From: UBA3910 sp964626065
GTDB lineage: Bacteria > Bacillota > Limnochordia > Darwinibacteriales > Darwinibacteriaceae
Direction: 5' to 3'
Length of the DNA: 64,000 nucleotides
Assembly: GCA_964626065.1 (NCBI GenBank)
Contig: CAZVDE010000004.1
Location: 1-64,000, forward strand
A model generated the notes under the pieces. It ran no database searches and was not told the origin of the DNA. It saw only the letters and a list, made by a program, of their open reading frames with translations. Positions 33,352 to 41,656 of this stretch are shown here, one piece after another. Within the stretch, counting starts at the first letter, position 1; each line of letters opens with the position of its first letter. The position numbers and the translations under genes were made by a program.

Positions 33352-34589
33352 CTAATGCCCTCCTTCAGCGACAATCCCGGCCCAAGCGCGATGGAACTGG
33401 AGGCTTGGGAGACAAATAGTTCTTCCGCGAGCAGAAGCAACTCGTGGTACTGCACAGCGGCGATCTTTTCTAAAAACTGCTCCACTCCAAAGGAAACGGA
33501 ATTATCCAATTCTGCCTTGGCCTGCCTAAACATGCGCGCTTCCGTGCTCTCTAAAGCCAGAAGGGCTGACCCTCGTAACTGGGCTTGGGCCCTGATAAAC
33601 ATGTCCCGCCTGATTTTTCCGGGAAGGTTCGCCAGCAAATCCAAGAGCACATCCCATACCTGATTCCATTGATCGGGGCTGAATCCTGCATAAATGCCGT
33701 AATAACCCGCGTCACTATAGAGAGAAGAAAAGGAATAGGTGTTATATACTAGGCCGCGCTTTTCGCGCAGTTCTTGAAAAAGCAAAGAACTTGCGGCACC
33801 ACCCAAAATAATATCGAGCAAATAAAGGGCGAAACGTCTCTCGTCTGTACGCGCAAATGCGGGGCCGCCCAAACAGAGGTGGATCTGCTCCGTATCTTTA
33901 TCGTAAAACAACTGCCCGGGAAGGCCCAAAACGGGGGCGTCCAGCCGGGGTGCATCCTTCCGGGGCAAAGAGGCAAAGGCTGAGGCGAACTCATCCACAA
34001 CTTGCCCATGGGAGATATTGCCCACCGCGGCGATCACTAGGCGTTTGGCTGTGTAATGATCCGCCATGAATGCCTCCGCATCTGCCTGCGTGAAGCCCCG
34101 CACCGTTTCGGCAGTGCCCAAAACACTGTTGCCCAGCGGGCTGGCGGGCCAAAGTTTTCCGGGCAGCAGATCTTGCACCTGATCTTCCGGGTCATCTTCA
34201 TACATTTTTAATTCCTCTAAAACGACTTTGCGTTCTTTAACAATCTCCCGCGGTTTAAACAAAGGGTGCAGCAGCATCTCCCGCAGCACATCGCTCGCCG
34301 CGGGCCAATGCTCGTCCAAAACTTTAAAATAAAAACACGTTCGTTCCCGGCCCGTAAAGGCATTAAAATAACTGCCCGATTGATCCATAATCTCCGCAAT
34401 TTGCTGCGCAGAGTATTTTTCTGTGCTTTGAAACAGCATATGCTCAATAAAGTGGGCGAGGCCGCGCTGTTCAGGCCTTTCGTAGCGGCTGCCCACCGTA
34501 AACCATGCCCCCAAGGTAACTGAACGCACATGGGGTAAATATTCGCTAATAATTCTCACGCCGTTTGGCAGAACTGTCCTTTCGTACAT
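33333..34589 (-). CDS. M16-family zinc metallopeptidase (MlpA/YmxG-like)
   Basis: 418 aa from ATG 34589 with GGAGG at 6 nt. The inverted zinc motif HFIEH lies at residues 46-50 with the downstream Glu in VVLEELKMYEDDPED, so the catalytic set is complete. Two homologous domains as usual. In Bacillus the orthologue mlpA sits between a polysaccharide deacetylase (ylxY) and ymxH, matching this neighbourhood. Cytoplasmic; no signal peptide. Confidence 0.93.
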   Translation of the reverse strand: MYERTVLPNGVRIISEYLPHVRSVTLGAWFTVGSRYERPEQRGLAHFIEHMLFQSTEKYSAQQIAEIMDQSGSYFNAFTGRERTCFYFKVLDEHWPAASDVLREMLLHPLFKPREIVKERKVVLEELKMYEDDPEDQVQDLLPGKLWPASPLGNSVLGTAETVRGFTQADAEAFMADHYTAKRLVIAAVGNISHGQVVDEFASAFASLPRKDAPRLDAPVLGLPGQLFYDKDTEQIHLCLGGPAFARTDERRFALYLLDIILGGAASSLLFQELREKRGLVYNTYSFSSLYSDAGYYGIYAGFSPDQWNQVWDVLLDLLANLPGKIRRDMFIRAQAQLRGSALLALESTEARMFRQAKAELDNSVSFGVEQFLEKIAAVQYHELLLLAEELFVSQASSSIALGPGLSLKEGIRCQKIC

Positions 34590-34704
34590 AAGCAACCTCC
34601 GGCACGGGCTTGCAAAGCTATCCAGCCCATGCTTTACTTACCACTGAATTTACTCAATAAGTATGATACCATGAAATCACTATCTATGGGAAGGGGCGAA
34701 TTAT

Positions 34705-35916
34705 GTGGGTAAAGCTGTAATTGTGGCCTTTTTATCTATCCTGTTTTATTTAACAAATCTGCTTGGCGGCGGACAACAACAGCTGCCGCCCGTTAATGAG
34801 CCCGCGGTGCAGCACAGCTATGGTGTCCTGGGCCAACAGGCGATCGTTCTTCCTGAACGCGCCGTTTTACGGCACGCGCCCGACAGCCAAGGGGAAATTG
34901 TGGGAACGATCATGCAAAACGAGGCTGTGCTGATCCTAGATGAGCGCGCCGGCTGGTATAAGATCAAGCCCGAATCGCAAACAGAAGGGTGGATCCCCAA
35001 ATACGCGGTGGGCTTGACACAGGTTGAAAAATCAACTTCAGAGAAAATAATCTTAGGCTACTATTCGGGGGAACAACAGGCTTATGAAAGTCTGCTGGCG
35101 CAAAGCACACAGCTGACCGGGATTGCCCCGCTAAGATGGCGGCTTACCCAAGACGGTACAGTGCTGAACGAATTCGAACCGGAAAAAATCGGCCGTGGCC
35201 TTTATTTTGCGGGCAATCAAAAGTTGGGCACCTATGCCTATCTAGGGCTGCCCCCTGATCCGGAGGCTTTTCTCGATCAAGATGTACTATGGGCGGATAG
35301 TTTTGCCGCTATTGAAAATGCAATCACGGAATGGGGTTTGAAGGGCGTTTTACTCGATTCAGGCGCCATAACACAGACAAGGTTATTTGACTTCGCTTCC
35401 GGCTTAAGGACCCATCTGAGAGAACAGGGCCTGCTCACACTGCTCGCCCTAGAGTGGGAGCAAGAATTGGATTGGGCAGCGGCGGCAGAGGGGGCAGATC
35501 TAATCATCGTCAACACCGCGGATTTGACTGCCGCTGCCGCCGGGCCTCTGGCATCCACCGCTGATGTAAGGGAGATGCTGTCTTCGATTGTGCAGAAGAC
35601 TGCGCCCGAAAAAATCATTCTTGGTTTGGCTAACGTTGGCTTGGATTGGCCCGAAACGGGGCAGCCTACCGTACTTTCCCACGGGGAGGTATTAGAACTG
35701 GCCGCCCGACGAGGCGCGGACATTAAATGGGATAACGCCAGCCAGACACCTTATTTTCGCTATGGAGCGGGACATGAAGTTTGGTTTGAAAATCGCTACA
35801 GTATCAAACACAAGTTAGAACTGGCGGCGGAATTCCGTTTGGCGGGCGTTGCTTTCATGCAATTCGGGTTGGAAGATCCTGATGTATGGAATGTGCTGGC
35901 CGAAACTTATAATTAA
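34705..35916 (+). CDS. SH3b plus GH18-like secreted protein, catalytic Glu apparently absent
   Basis: 403 aa on the plus strand, opposite to its neighbours. GTG start with GGAAGGGG. N-terminal membrane anchor/signal (VIVAFLSILFYLTNLLGG), SH3b domain at about 45-105 (AVLRHAPDSQGEIVGTI, GWYKIKPESQTEGWIPKYAV), then a GH18 TIM-barrel-like domain ending in LAGVAFMQFGLEDPDVW, as in YaaH/SleL-type spore hydrolases. The expected DxxDxDxE motif is replaced by GVLLDSGAI, so hydrolytic activity is doubtful; it may bind glycan only. Confidence 0.75.
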   Translation: MGKAVIVAFLSILFYLTNLLGGGQQQLPPVNEPAVQHSYGVLGQQAIVLPERAVLRHAPDSQGEIVGTIMQNEAVLILDERAGWYKIKPESQTEGWIPKYAVGLTQVEKSTSEKIILGYYSGEQQAYESLLAQSTQLTGIAPLRWRLTQDGTVLNEFEPEKIGRGLYFAGNQKLGTYAYLGLPPDPEAFLDQDVLWADSFAAIENAITEWGLKGVLLDSGAITQTRLFDFASGLRTHLREQGLLTLLALEWEQELDWAAAAEGADLIIVNTADLTAAAAGPLASTADVREMLSSIVQKTAPEKIILGLANVGLDWPETGQPTVLSHGEVLELAARRGADIKWDNASQTPYFRYGAGHEVWFENRYSIKHKLELAAEFRLAGVAFMQFGLEDPDVWNVLAETYN

Positions 35917-36881
35917 TCCGCTAAAAGTTCGCTTACCGTAACGCAGACAAAACCACGGTTAGAGAGGTGATCGAGTATTACCGGCAGGGCCTCCAATGTT
36001 GGTTTGGTGGGATGCATGAGTACTAAGGAGCCATTATTAATCTTGCCAATCACCCTATCAATGATCACAGTAGGAGCGGGACGCTGCCAATCTACCGTGT
36101 CAACCGTCCACAGGACCGTTTTATAACCTAATTCGGCCGCCACGGCAATCGTCTGCTTATTGAAATCGCCCGCGGGTGGTGCAAAAATTTGTGGTTTCTG
36201 CCCGGTGGCCATTAAAATGGCGTCTTCCCCTTCCTGAATAAGGCGGGCAACTTCGCCGCGGCTCATCTGGCTGGCCATGCCATGCCAGCCGCCGTGATTG
36301 CCCATTTCGTGACCGGCCGCGGCGATCGATTTAGCTAGTTCAGGCGTTTGCGCGGCCCACCTTCCGGTGGGGAACCAAGTCGCTAAGACACCGAAATCAG
36401 CGAAAACATCCAGCATGGGCCGGATAAACTCGTTACCCCAATCCACGTTGACCATCAGGGCAACTTTGGGCTCACTGGTGGGCCCCCGGTAATAGGGTTG
36501 AAAATGGGCGCTGGTAATAGAGGGTAGGACTTCAAGGGTGATCAACCCCAGCTCTGTTTTCGCCTCCGCACCAAGTAGGGCTTTCACGGTAGACTGCACA
36601 TCCACAACTAGGCCTACCACCTCGGAGCGCACTGTACCGCTCTGCCAATCCCAACTGGCGTTGCTCGCCTCCACCTGATATGCCTCGGCTAACCCCGCAA
36701 CCACATCGTAAAGTTCTTGTTCCAAAAGCCCGCCAACGGCATGGCCTTCTAACGTTACCCCTGTCTTTACCCCCCGCAGCTGTCGGTGGCAGCGCAAAAA
36801 AAGACCGGGGCCGAAAAACGCTAAAACGATGGCTAAGGCAATAAGCGCCCCGAGCAGCAGCCCGCGCTTAGTTATAATCAC
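35913..36881 (-). CDS. Polysaccharide deacetylase with N-terminal peptidoglycan-binding-like domain
   Basis: 322 aa. A membrane anchor (residues 8-28), a VanW/PF12229-like region at about 35-110 (LEGHAVGGLLEQELYDVV), and a NodB domain at about 130-320 with LMVNVDWG, GHEMGNHGGWHGM, APPAGDFNKQ and VDTVDWQ. The usual TFDDGP motif is changed to NVDWG, keeping one Asp. GTG start. Stop codons of this gene and the plus-strand gene overlap. The next upstream gene is a second deacetylase only 2 bp away. Confidence 0.85.
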   Translation of the reverse strand: MIITKRGLLLGALIALAIVLAFFGPGLFLRCHRQLRGVKTGVTLEGHAVGGLLEQELYDVVAGLAEAYQVEASNASWDWQSGTVRSEVVGLVVDVQSTVKALLGAEAKTELGLITLEVLPSITSAHFQPYYRGPTSEPKVALMVNVDWGNEFIRPMLDVFADFGVLATWFPTGRWAAQTPELAKSIAAAGHEMGNHGGWHGMASQMSRGEVARLIQEGEDAILMATGQKPQIFAPPAGDFNKQTIAVAAELGYKTVLWTVDTVDWQRPAPTVIIDRVIGKINNGSLVLMHPTKPTLEALPVILDHLSNRGFVCVTVSELLAD

Positions 36882-36883
36882 GC

Positions 36884-37654
36884 CTAACGACCCCCTTTGC
36901 CCCGATGCTGCACACCGGCGTGATCAATATAATAATCATCTTTGAAGATCAGCTCCGAAACCGGAAGTATGCTGTAGCCGGCCTGTTTTAGATCGGGAAT
37001 GATACGCCTGATCGCGCCGGGCGTACCCGGGCCGGCATTATGGAATAAAACGATGGAACCCGGTTTAATCTCGCGCATCACCCGGTCGTAAATCTGGCCG
37101 CTGCTTAGATTCTTCCAATCCAAGGAGTCCACAGACCACTGCACAGGATAATAACCGAGGGCGGTTGCGGTAGAAAGAACGCGGTTATTGTATTCTCCGA
37201 AGGGGGGGCGAAAAACTATTGTCCGTTTACCGGTTAAATCCCGAATCATCTCATCAAGTTTTCCCAATTCATAACCGATTCCTTTTTCATCCAAGCTGTT
37301 CATGTGGGGATGGGAATAACTATGATTGCCTATTTCATGTCCCGCGGCCGCGATTTTCACTACATATTCGGGATATTTATCGACCCATTGGCCCGCCAAA
37401 AAGAAAGTGGTTTTGATTCCGTGGGTGGCTAGAATCTCCAAAATCTCATCGGTCAACTCCGTACCCCATGTGGCATCGAAGGAAATGGCCACCTGTTTTT
37501 GATCCGTCCGCACCTCATAAATGGGAACAAGCCTTGCTCGAGACGTGACCGCAACGATCAAGGGGGTCCGAACTTGAGGCAGCAGGCTGAGAAAGGCAAT
37601 AATCAATAGGACGGTAACGCACCACCATTTCACCTTAAAGACGAATACACGCAT
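36884..37654 (-). CDS. Polysaccharide deacetylase, PdaB/YlxY-like
   Basis: 256 aa. One N-terminal transmembrane anchor followed by a NodB domain: VAISFDATWGTEL (first Asp kept), AAGHEIGNHSYSHPHMN (zinc His pair), RTIVFRPPFGEYNNRV and PVQWSVDSLDWK. It would deacetylate N-acetyl groups of peptidoglycan or cortex sugars outside the membrane. SFDATWG resembles the SFDxxWG of spore-type PdaB. Operon with the following deacetylase. Confidence 0.9.
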   Translation of the reverse strand: MRVFVFKVKWWCVTVLLIIAFLSLLPQVRTPLIVAVTSRARLVPIYEVRTDQKQVAISFDATWGTELTDEILEILATHGIKTTFFLAGQWVDKYPEYVVKIAAAGHEIGNHSYSHPHMNSLDEKGIGYELGKLDEMIRDLTGKRTIVFRPPFGEYNNRVLSTATALGYYPVQWSVDSLDWKNLSSGQIYDRVMREIKPGSIVLFHNAGPGTPGAIRRIIPDLKQAGYSILPVSELIFKDDYYIDHAGVQHRGKGGR

Positions 37655-37683
37655 CTTATCACCCCTCGTGTATTCATATTCAC

Positions 37684-38298
37684 TTAGAGGGCGAAGTTAT
37701 GATTACCAATCCTTTTTATAACCGGCTTTGTTGCCCAATAATCCATCGCTTGGGAAGTGGAGGGATTATAAAAATAAAGAGCACCGCCGGTGGGGTCTTC
37801 GCCTAATAAAGCGCGCACTACCGCCTCTTCGCAGCTTCCCGAGGCGGTCTTGGGCAAGAGGCCCAATTCCATCGGGGTAAACTGACCCGGCTCGTGGATG
37901 ACATCCCATACGGTATCGGGAAAAGTGCGGCTGCGCACCCGATTTAAGACCACCGCGGCCACCGCGATTTGGCCCTCGGGCGGTTCACCCCGCGCCTCCG
38001 CATAGACCAGCCTGGCAAGTAGTTCTTTCTCCTTAGCCGTCACCTCATAAACGGTGCCGTCCCAGCGTATGATGTTCGGTGTGATGTGGGAGGGCAGCCG
38101 CAGCACGGTGCCAATCTGCAGACTGCCGGGATCTTTGATTTTGTTCAGATTCGCAAGTTCCTGCCAGGAAATATCATACAGAAGGGAAATATCATAAAGC
38201 GTATCCCCCGGCCGCACAACGTGGGTTGGGTGGGGATCGGCGTGGGCCAATGAAAAAAACAAGAGCAAAAACCCCAGTATGACAAAAATATTACGCAT
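37684..38298 (-). CDS. LysM + SleB-type cell wall hydrolase
   Basis: 204 aa from ATG 38298, SD GGAG at 6 nt. Signal peptide (IFVILGFLLLFFSLAHA), LysM at about 25-70 (HVVRPGDTLYDISLLYD, QIGTVLRLP), and a Hydrolase_2 (SleB/CwlJ-like) domain at about 95-204 with LLARLVYAEARGEPPEGQIAVAAVVLNRV (catalytic Glu). Such enzymes cut spore cortex at germination or act in cell-wall remodelling. Confidence 0.92.
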   Translation of the reverse strand: MRNIFVILGFLLLFFSLAHADPHPTHVVRPGDTLYDISLLYDISWQELANLNKIKDPGSLQIGTVLRLPSHITPNIIRWDGTVYEVTAKEKELLARLVYAEARGEPPEGQIAVAAVVLNRVRSRTFPDTVWDVIHEPGQFTPMELGLLPKTASGSCEEAVVRALLGEDPTGGALYFYNPSTSQAMDYWATKPVIKRIGNHNFAL

Positions 38299-38360
38299 AT
38301 TCCTCTCCCCCATGTTTTTCGGAAATCACTCTATTTTTCCACGTCAAGGGTGATTTTCCT

Positions 38361-39125
38361 TCAACGGCCCAAACGATCCAGAAAATTCAACACTTTATTC
38401 CCGGCTATTACTTCGGAAAAGGACACTTTTTCGGCGCTGCAGTTTAAAGCGGCTAAGGCGGCCGCGGCGAGAAACTTAGCTAATGGGGGCAGGGCCACCG
38501 CGGCGGCAAGGCCCAGCATGGCACCGAGCGTATTAGATCCGGTGTCCCCTAACGCCGCCTTTTCCTTAAGATCCCAGGGCAGATACCCCAGTACCGCGCC
38601 CGTAAGCCACAGCAGCGGAGTCGAAGCACCCGCGCCGCAAACTAACAGGATCAGGCTGAGAACCACAAAACCTTTGCCCGCCCGCCCGGGACGTAGGTCG
38701 AGCAGATTAAAAAAGTTGGCTCCCAAAGAGATCAACAACACGTCCACGGCAAACCCCCACCAGCCCGAGGCAATATGAAAGCTCGCCGCGCCGGCAACCA
38801 GTATGCCTCCCACCGCTTTCACAACCCCGGTCGATAGGCGTCCCGGCGTAAAGTGGCCCCGGAAACCTTTCACTCCGTCGCCCAGAAAATCATCAAGCAA
38901 TCCCAAAATCACGAACATGAGCATTACCGCCAGAAACAATGGCCCATACTGCTGCCCGGTCAGATCAAAAAGGAGTGCCAATGCGGTGGGAAAAACAAAA
39001 GCGAGGCCTAAGCCGGAAGCAACGGGCACACCGCGGTAATTTTTCTCTTCCCTGCCATGCCACAGGGGCAGCAGAATGGGGACAAAAAAATAAGCGGCCG
39101 CCATGAGCGCCAAGGGTATCAGCAC
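38361..39125 (-). CDS. MraY/WecA-like glycosyltransferase family 4 protein
   Basis: 254 aa polytopic protein. GLLDDFLGD supplies the Asp pair, GANFFNLLDLRPGRAGK replaces the canonical NxxNxxDGxDGL loop, and GDTGSNTLGAM is conserved. It would transfer a sugar-1-phosphate to a polyprenyl carrier. Shorter than MraY (about 320 aa) and with a changed catalytic loop. Cluster steA-steB-GT2-this gene is contiguous with overlaps, implying one pathway. Confidence 0.8.
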   Translation of the reverse strand: MLIPLALMAAAYFFVPILLPLWHGREEKNYRGVPVASGLGLAFVFPTALALLFDLTGQQYGPLFLAVMLMFVILGLLDDFLGDGVKGFRGHFTPGRLSTGVVKAVGGILVAGAASFHIASGWWGFAVDVLLISLGANFFNLLDLRPGRAGKGFVVLSLILLVCGAGASTPLLWLTGAVLGYLPWDLKEKAALGDTGSNTLGAMLGLAAAVALPPLAKFLAAAALAALNCSAEKVSFSEVIAGNKVLNFLDRLGR

Positions 39126-39817
39126 CGCTTAATCCATCCTTTCTGCAGGCAGGCCCAAAAAGCCCGTAAAACGTGAACAAACTGCCTGCCGCGGTGGGCC
39201 ATACCCGTCAAACCCCGTCCATAGGCCCTATGCGTCATGGGAAGGGGGATCTCCTGCAGGCGGAACCCATGGTGCAGAGCACCGACGGTCAAGCCGATTT
39301 CCACGCCAAAACCGGGCAAGAAACCACCCAGTTTGTCCAGCACCTCTTTTCTTATGGCCCTCTGCCCGGACAGGGGGCTTGAAGGTTTGACCCCGGTCAG
39401 AAGCCAAACTGTAAAGGAGGCAAACCGGCGCACACAGCCAAAACCCATCGCTTTATCCCCGCTTCCCTGCCGCGGGCCAAAACGGGCAATGGTCATATCC
39501 GCCCTGTCTTCTAAAACGGGCGGCAGCAAGTTCGCGGCGTAGTGGGCGGTTTGGCCCAAATCACCATCGAGCAGAAGATAGACGTCCGCCTCCGTTTTTG
39601 ACCATCCCGCGTTTAAAGCACTGCCCTTGCCCCTGTTTACCGGTAAATCGAGTAGCGTCACACCTTGTATCTCGCCAACATACTCAGCTGTCCTATCGCT
39701 GGAACCATCGTTAATGACCACAATTTCGTTCAGCTGTTGACAACTTAAGAGGGCGGCCACGGTTTCTCTAATTGCCCCTTCTTCATTGTAAGCGGGAATA
39801 AGAGCCGCCACTTTCAC
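39119..39817 (-). CDS. Family 2 glycosyltransferase
   Basis: 232 aa. VAALIPAYNEEGAIRETVAALL starts a GT-A fold, IVVINDGSSDRTAE and YLLLDGDLGQ give the nucleotide-sugar/metal motif (DGD near residue 84). The C-terminus LTGMAHRGRQFVHVLRAF is amphipathic and may touch the membrane. Similar to polyprenyl-phosphate glycosyltransferases. Overlaps the genes on both sides by 4-7 bp. Confidence 0.88.
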   Translation of the reverse strand: MKVAALIPAYNEEGAIRETVAALLSCQQLNEIVVINDGSSDRTAEYVGEIQGVTLLDLPVNRGKGSALNAGWSKTEADVYLLLDGDLGQTAHYAANLLPPVLEDRADMTIARFGPRQGSGDKAMGFGCVRRFASFTVWLLTGVKPSSPLSGQRAIRKEVLDKLGGFLPGFGVEIGLTVGALHHGFRLQEIPLPMTHRAYGRGLTGMAHRGRQFVHVLRAFWACLQKGWIKRC

Positions 39818-40467
39818 GGAAATAGTGCCTCAGCAACCTGCGGCAGGCCGTAATCACCTTCACTTTTGGAAGACAAGCCCAAAACCAAGGCGATTTCTCC
39901 TAAGATTGTATCCACCGCCCCCACCCTCAGTCCGCCCGCGAAATCAGCTCTTGCCGGTTGTTCCGCCTCGCCCCACACAAAGGCTAAGCTTGCTCCTTGT
40001 TCTTTGAGCCGGCGCAGCACCGGCGAGTAAGAATCTTTGCCGCCGTCACCGTCGAGCCAAAAAACGAAAAACTCGCCCGTTTCCGCCTCTAGTCCGGCCA
40101 GTCCACTGCTTTTGATGCTTTTTAGCTCGGCACCCGCCAAACGCAATGAAGTTTCCAAGCGATCCAAGGCGGGACGCTTAGCGCCATCTTCCGTTACCAC
40201 CACGACCGTTTCGGCCTGCAAACGCCCGGGCAAAACAGCATCCCGTAGCTCCAGCCAAGCAGACTCGGATCGTTTCAACTGGCCCTGCAGCTGTTTGAGG
40301 CTGGCCTGAGCGGCAGAAAAACGTTCTTCCATGCTTGAGATCAAAAGGCCCTGTTCTTCAACCAAAGCGCTATCTTGAAACAGCGCTCCCCCAATCAAGA
40401 TCCCCAATACTAAGCTAAAAAACACCGCTAACAGCGAGGCCAGATGATAACGAAAACCAAAATTCAC
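39814..40467 (-). CDS. steB: SteB/MctB-like membrane-anchored coiled-coil protein
   Basis: 217 aa from GTG 40467, which overlaps the steA stop (TAGTG). FRYHLASLLAVFFSLVLGILIGG is a single N-terminal membrane helix, followed by a coiled coil at about 30-70 and a Rossmann-like extracytoplasmic domain. This matches proteins labelled copper transporter MctB, of which corynebacterial SteB, a cell-division/wall-hydrolase regulator, is a member. Always next to SteA. The copper label is doubtful here. Confidence 0.82.
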   Translation of the reverse strand: MNFGFRYHLASLLAVFFSLVLGILIGGALFQDSALVEEQGLLISSMEERFSAAQASLKQLQGQLKRSESAWLELRDAVLPGRLQAETVVVVTEDGAKRPALDRLETSLRLAGAELKSIKSSGLAGLEAETGEFFVFWLDGDGGKDSYSPVLRRLKEQGASLAFVWGEAEQPARADFAGGLRVGAVDTILGEIALVLGLSSKSEGDYGLPQVAEALFP

Positions 40468-41582
40468 TACAGCCACCCCGCAATCAGTCTTAACTGCAGC
40501 CAGAGCAGGCGGAGGTAATGGCGCCAAGGTGAAGCGAGAAAAACAAAAATTATGATGGGGATTAGGGCAACCAACACCGCCGGCAAAACACCGAGCGGTG
40601 CTCCGGGCCGGTATAGTTCGCTAACTTTTTTTGCATCCAGTAAAATAGGGCCGATTTTCAAACGTGTCAAAAAGGTGGAAGCCATACCCGGGCGGCCTTT
40701 TTCCAAAAAATCAATCATGTTGGAGTGCGAACCCACCAGAACAATCACCTCTGCCGCTTTCGCATGGGCTAATAACAAAGCCACATCTTCGCTCGTCCCC
40801 GGTGCCGGCAGTAAATCGTAGGCCAGCCCGGCCCGATCAAGACGCGCCGCACCCGGGCACGTTCCATCCTGGTAAGCATGGGCGATGAGCCTGGCTCCGC
40901 AGCGCAGGGCCCGATCACTGACGCTGTCCATATCACCCACTATAAGGTGGGGACGATAACCCGAGGCTAAAAGCGCGTCCGCCCCCCCATCGACACCAAT
41001 TAATACAGGGTTTGCTTCCTGGATAAACGGGCTTAAAATACGCAAATCGTCCTTATAACCAAGTCCGCGCACAACCACCACAACCGGTTTGCCCTCAATT
41101 TTAAAATCGAGTTCCGGGAAGGCAAGTTCACCTAGGATCACATCTTTTTCCCGTTCCGCATATTGCAGTGTATTGCTGACAAAACGCTCTAGCTCAGCGG
41201 GCAAATTCAGATTGGCAAGCCTTTTTCGTTCCGCAATCAAATGCGCGGTGACGATTGTGCCGGTTGCCACCCTTTCGCCCCCCCGCAAAACATTGCGGCC
41301 CACGATTTCCACTAAATCACCGTCTTGTAGGATGGAAAAGATATCTTCTCCCACGTTATCCAAAAGCAGAATACCTTGTTCTTGAAGCAGCTGCGGGCCT
41401 AAGTTGGGATAGCGGCAGGTAAGTGAAGAGCGGGCGTTGATTACCGCTTCAATCCCACTATCGGCCAAACCCGCCGCGGCCACCGCATCTAAATCTTCAT
41501 GGCAGATCACCGCTATTTCCCCGGGCCGCAGCGCGGGAGTAAGTTCTTTTGTCCTTTTGCCAAGCCTAACACGGCCGCGCAC
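40467..41582 (-). CDS. steA: SteA-like cytokinetic protein with thiamin pyrophosphokinase-like domain
   Basis: 371 aa. N-terminal domain (LRPGEIAVICHEDLDAVAAAGLADSGIEAVIN) and a TPPK-like domain with GVDGGADALLASGYRPHLIVGDMDSVSD (about 195-222). A C-terminal transmembrane pair (LPAVLVALIPIIIFVFLAS) anchors it. In Corynebacterium SteA with SteB localises at the septum and controls wall hydrolases. GTG start at 41582 with GGTGG upstream; the preceding spo0A-like gene has a terminator. Confidence 0.85.
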   Translation of the reverse strand: MRGRVRLGKRTKELTPALRPGEIAVICHEDLDAVAAAGLADSGIEAVINARSSLTCRYPNLGPQLLQEQGILLLDNVGEDIFSILQDGDLVEIVGRNVLRGGERVATGTIVTAHLIAERKRLANLNLPAELERFVSNTLQYAEREKDVILGELAFPELDFKIEGKPVVVVVRGLGYKDDLRILSPFIQEANPVLIGVDGGADALLASGYRPHLIVGDMDSVSDRALRCGARLIAHAYQDGTCPGAARLDRAGLAYDLLPAPGTSEDVALLLAHAKAAEVIVLVGSHSNMIDFLEKGRPGMASTFLTRLKIGPILLDAKKVSELYRPGAPLGVLPAVLVALIPIIIFVFLASPWRHYLRLLWLQLRLIAGWL

Positions 41583-41603
41583 CTCACCACCCCCCGCTAA
41601 TCA

Positions 41604-41631
41604 CAAAAAGAGACGGTCCATGCCGTCTCTT
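41604..41631 (-). terminator. Terminator of the spo0A-like gene
   Basis: AAGAGACGG (minus 41631-41623) pairs with CCGTCTCTT (41617-41609), then TTTTG. It lies 25 bp after the gene and 20 bp before steA. Confidence 0.9.
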
Positions 41632-41656
41632 CTAGTATGCATATCCCCAGCCGTCT

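Noticed and set aside
39814..40467. Copper transporter function for the MctB-like gene
   Set aside because: No metal-binding motif is visible and the steA neighbour points to a SteB-like envelope role.
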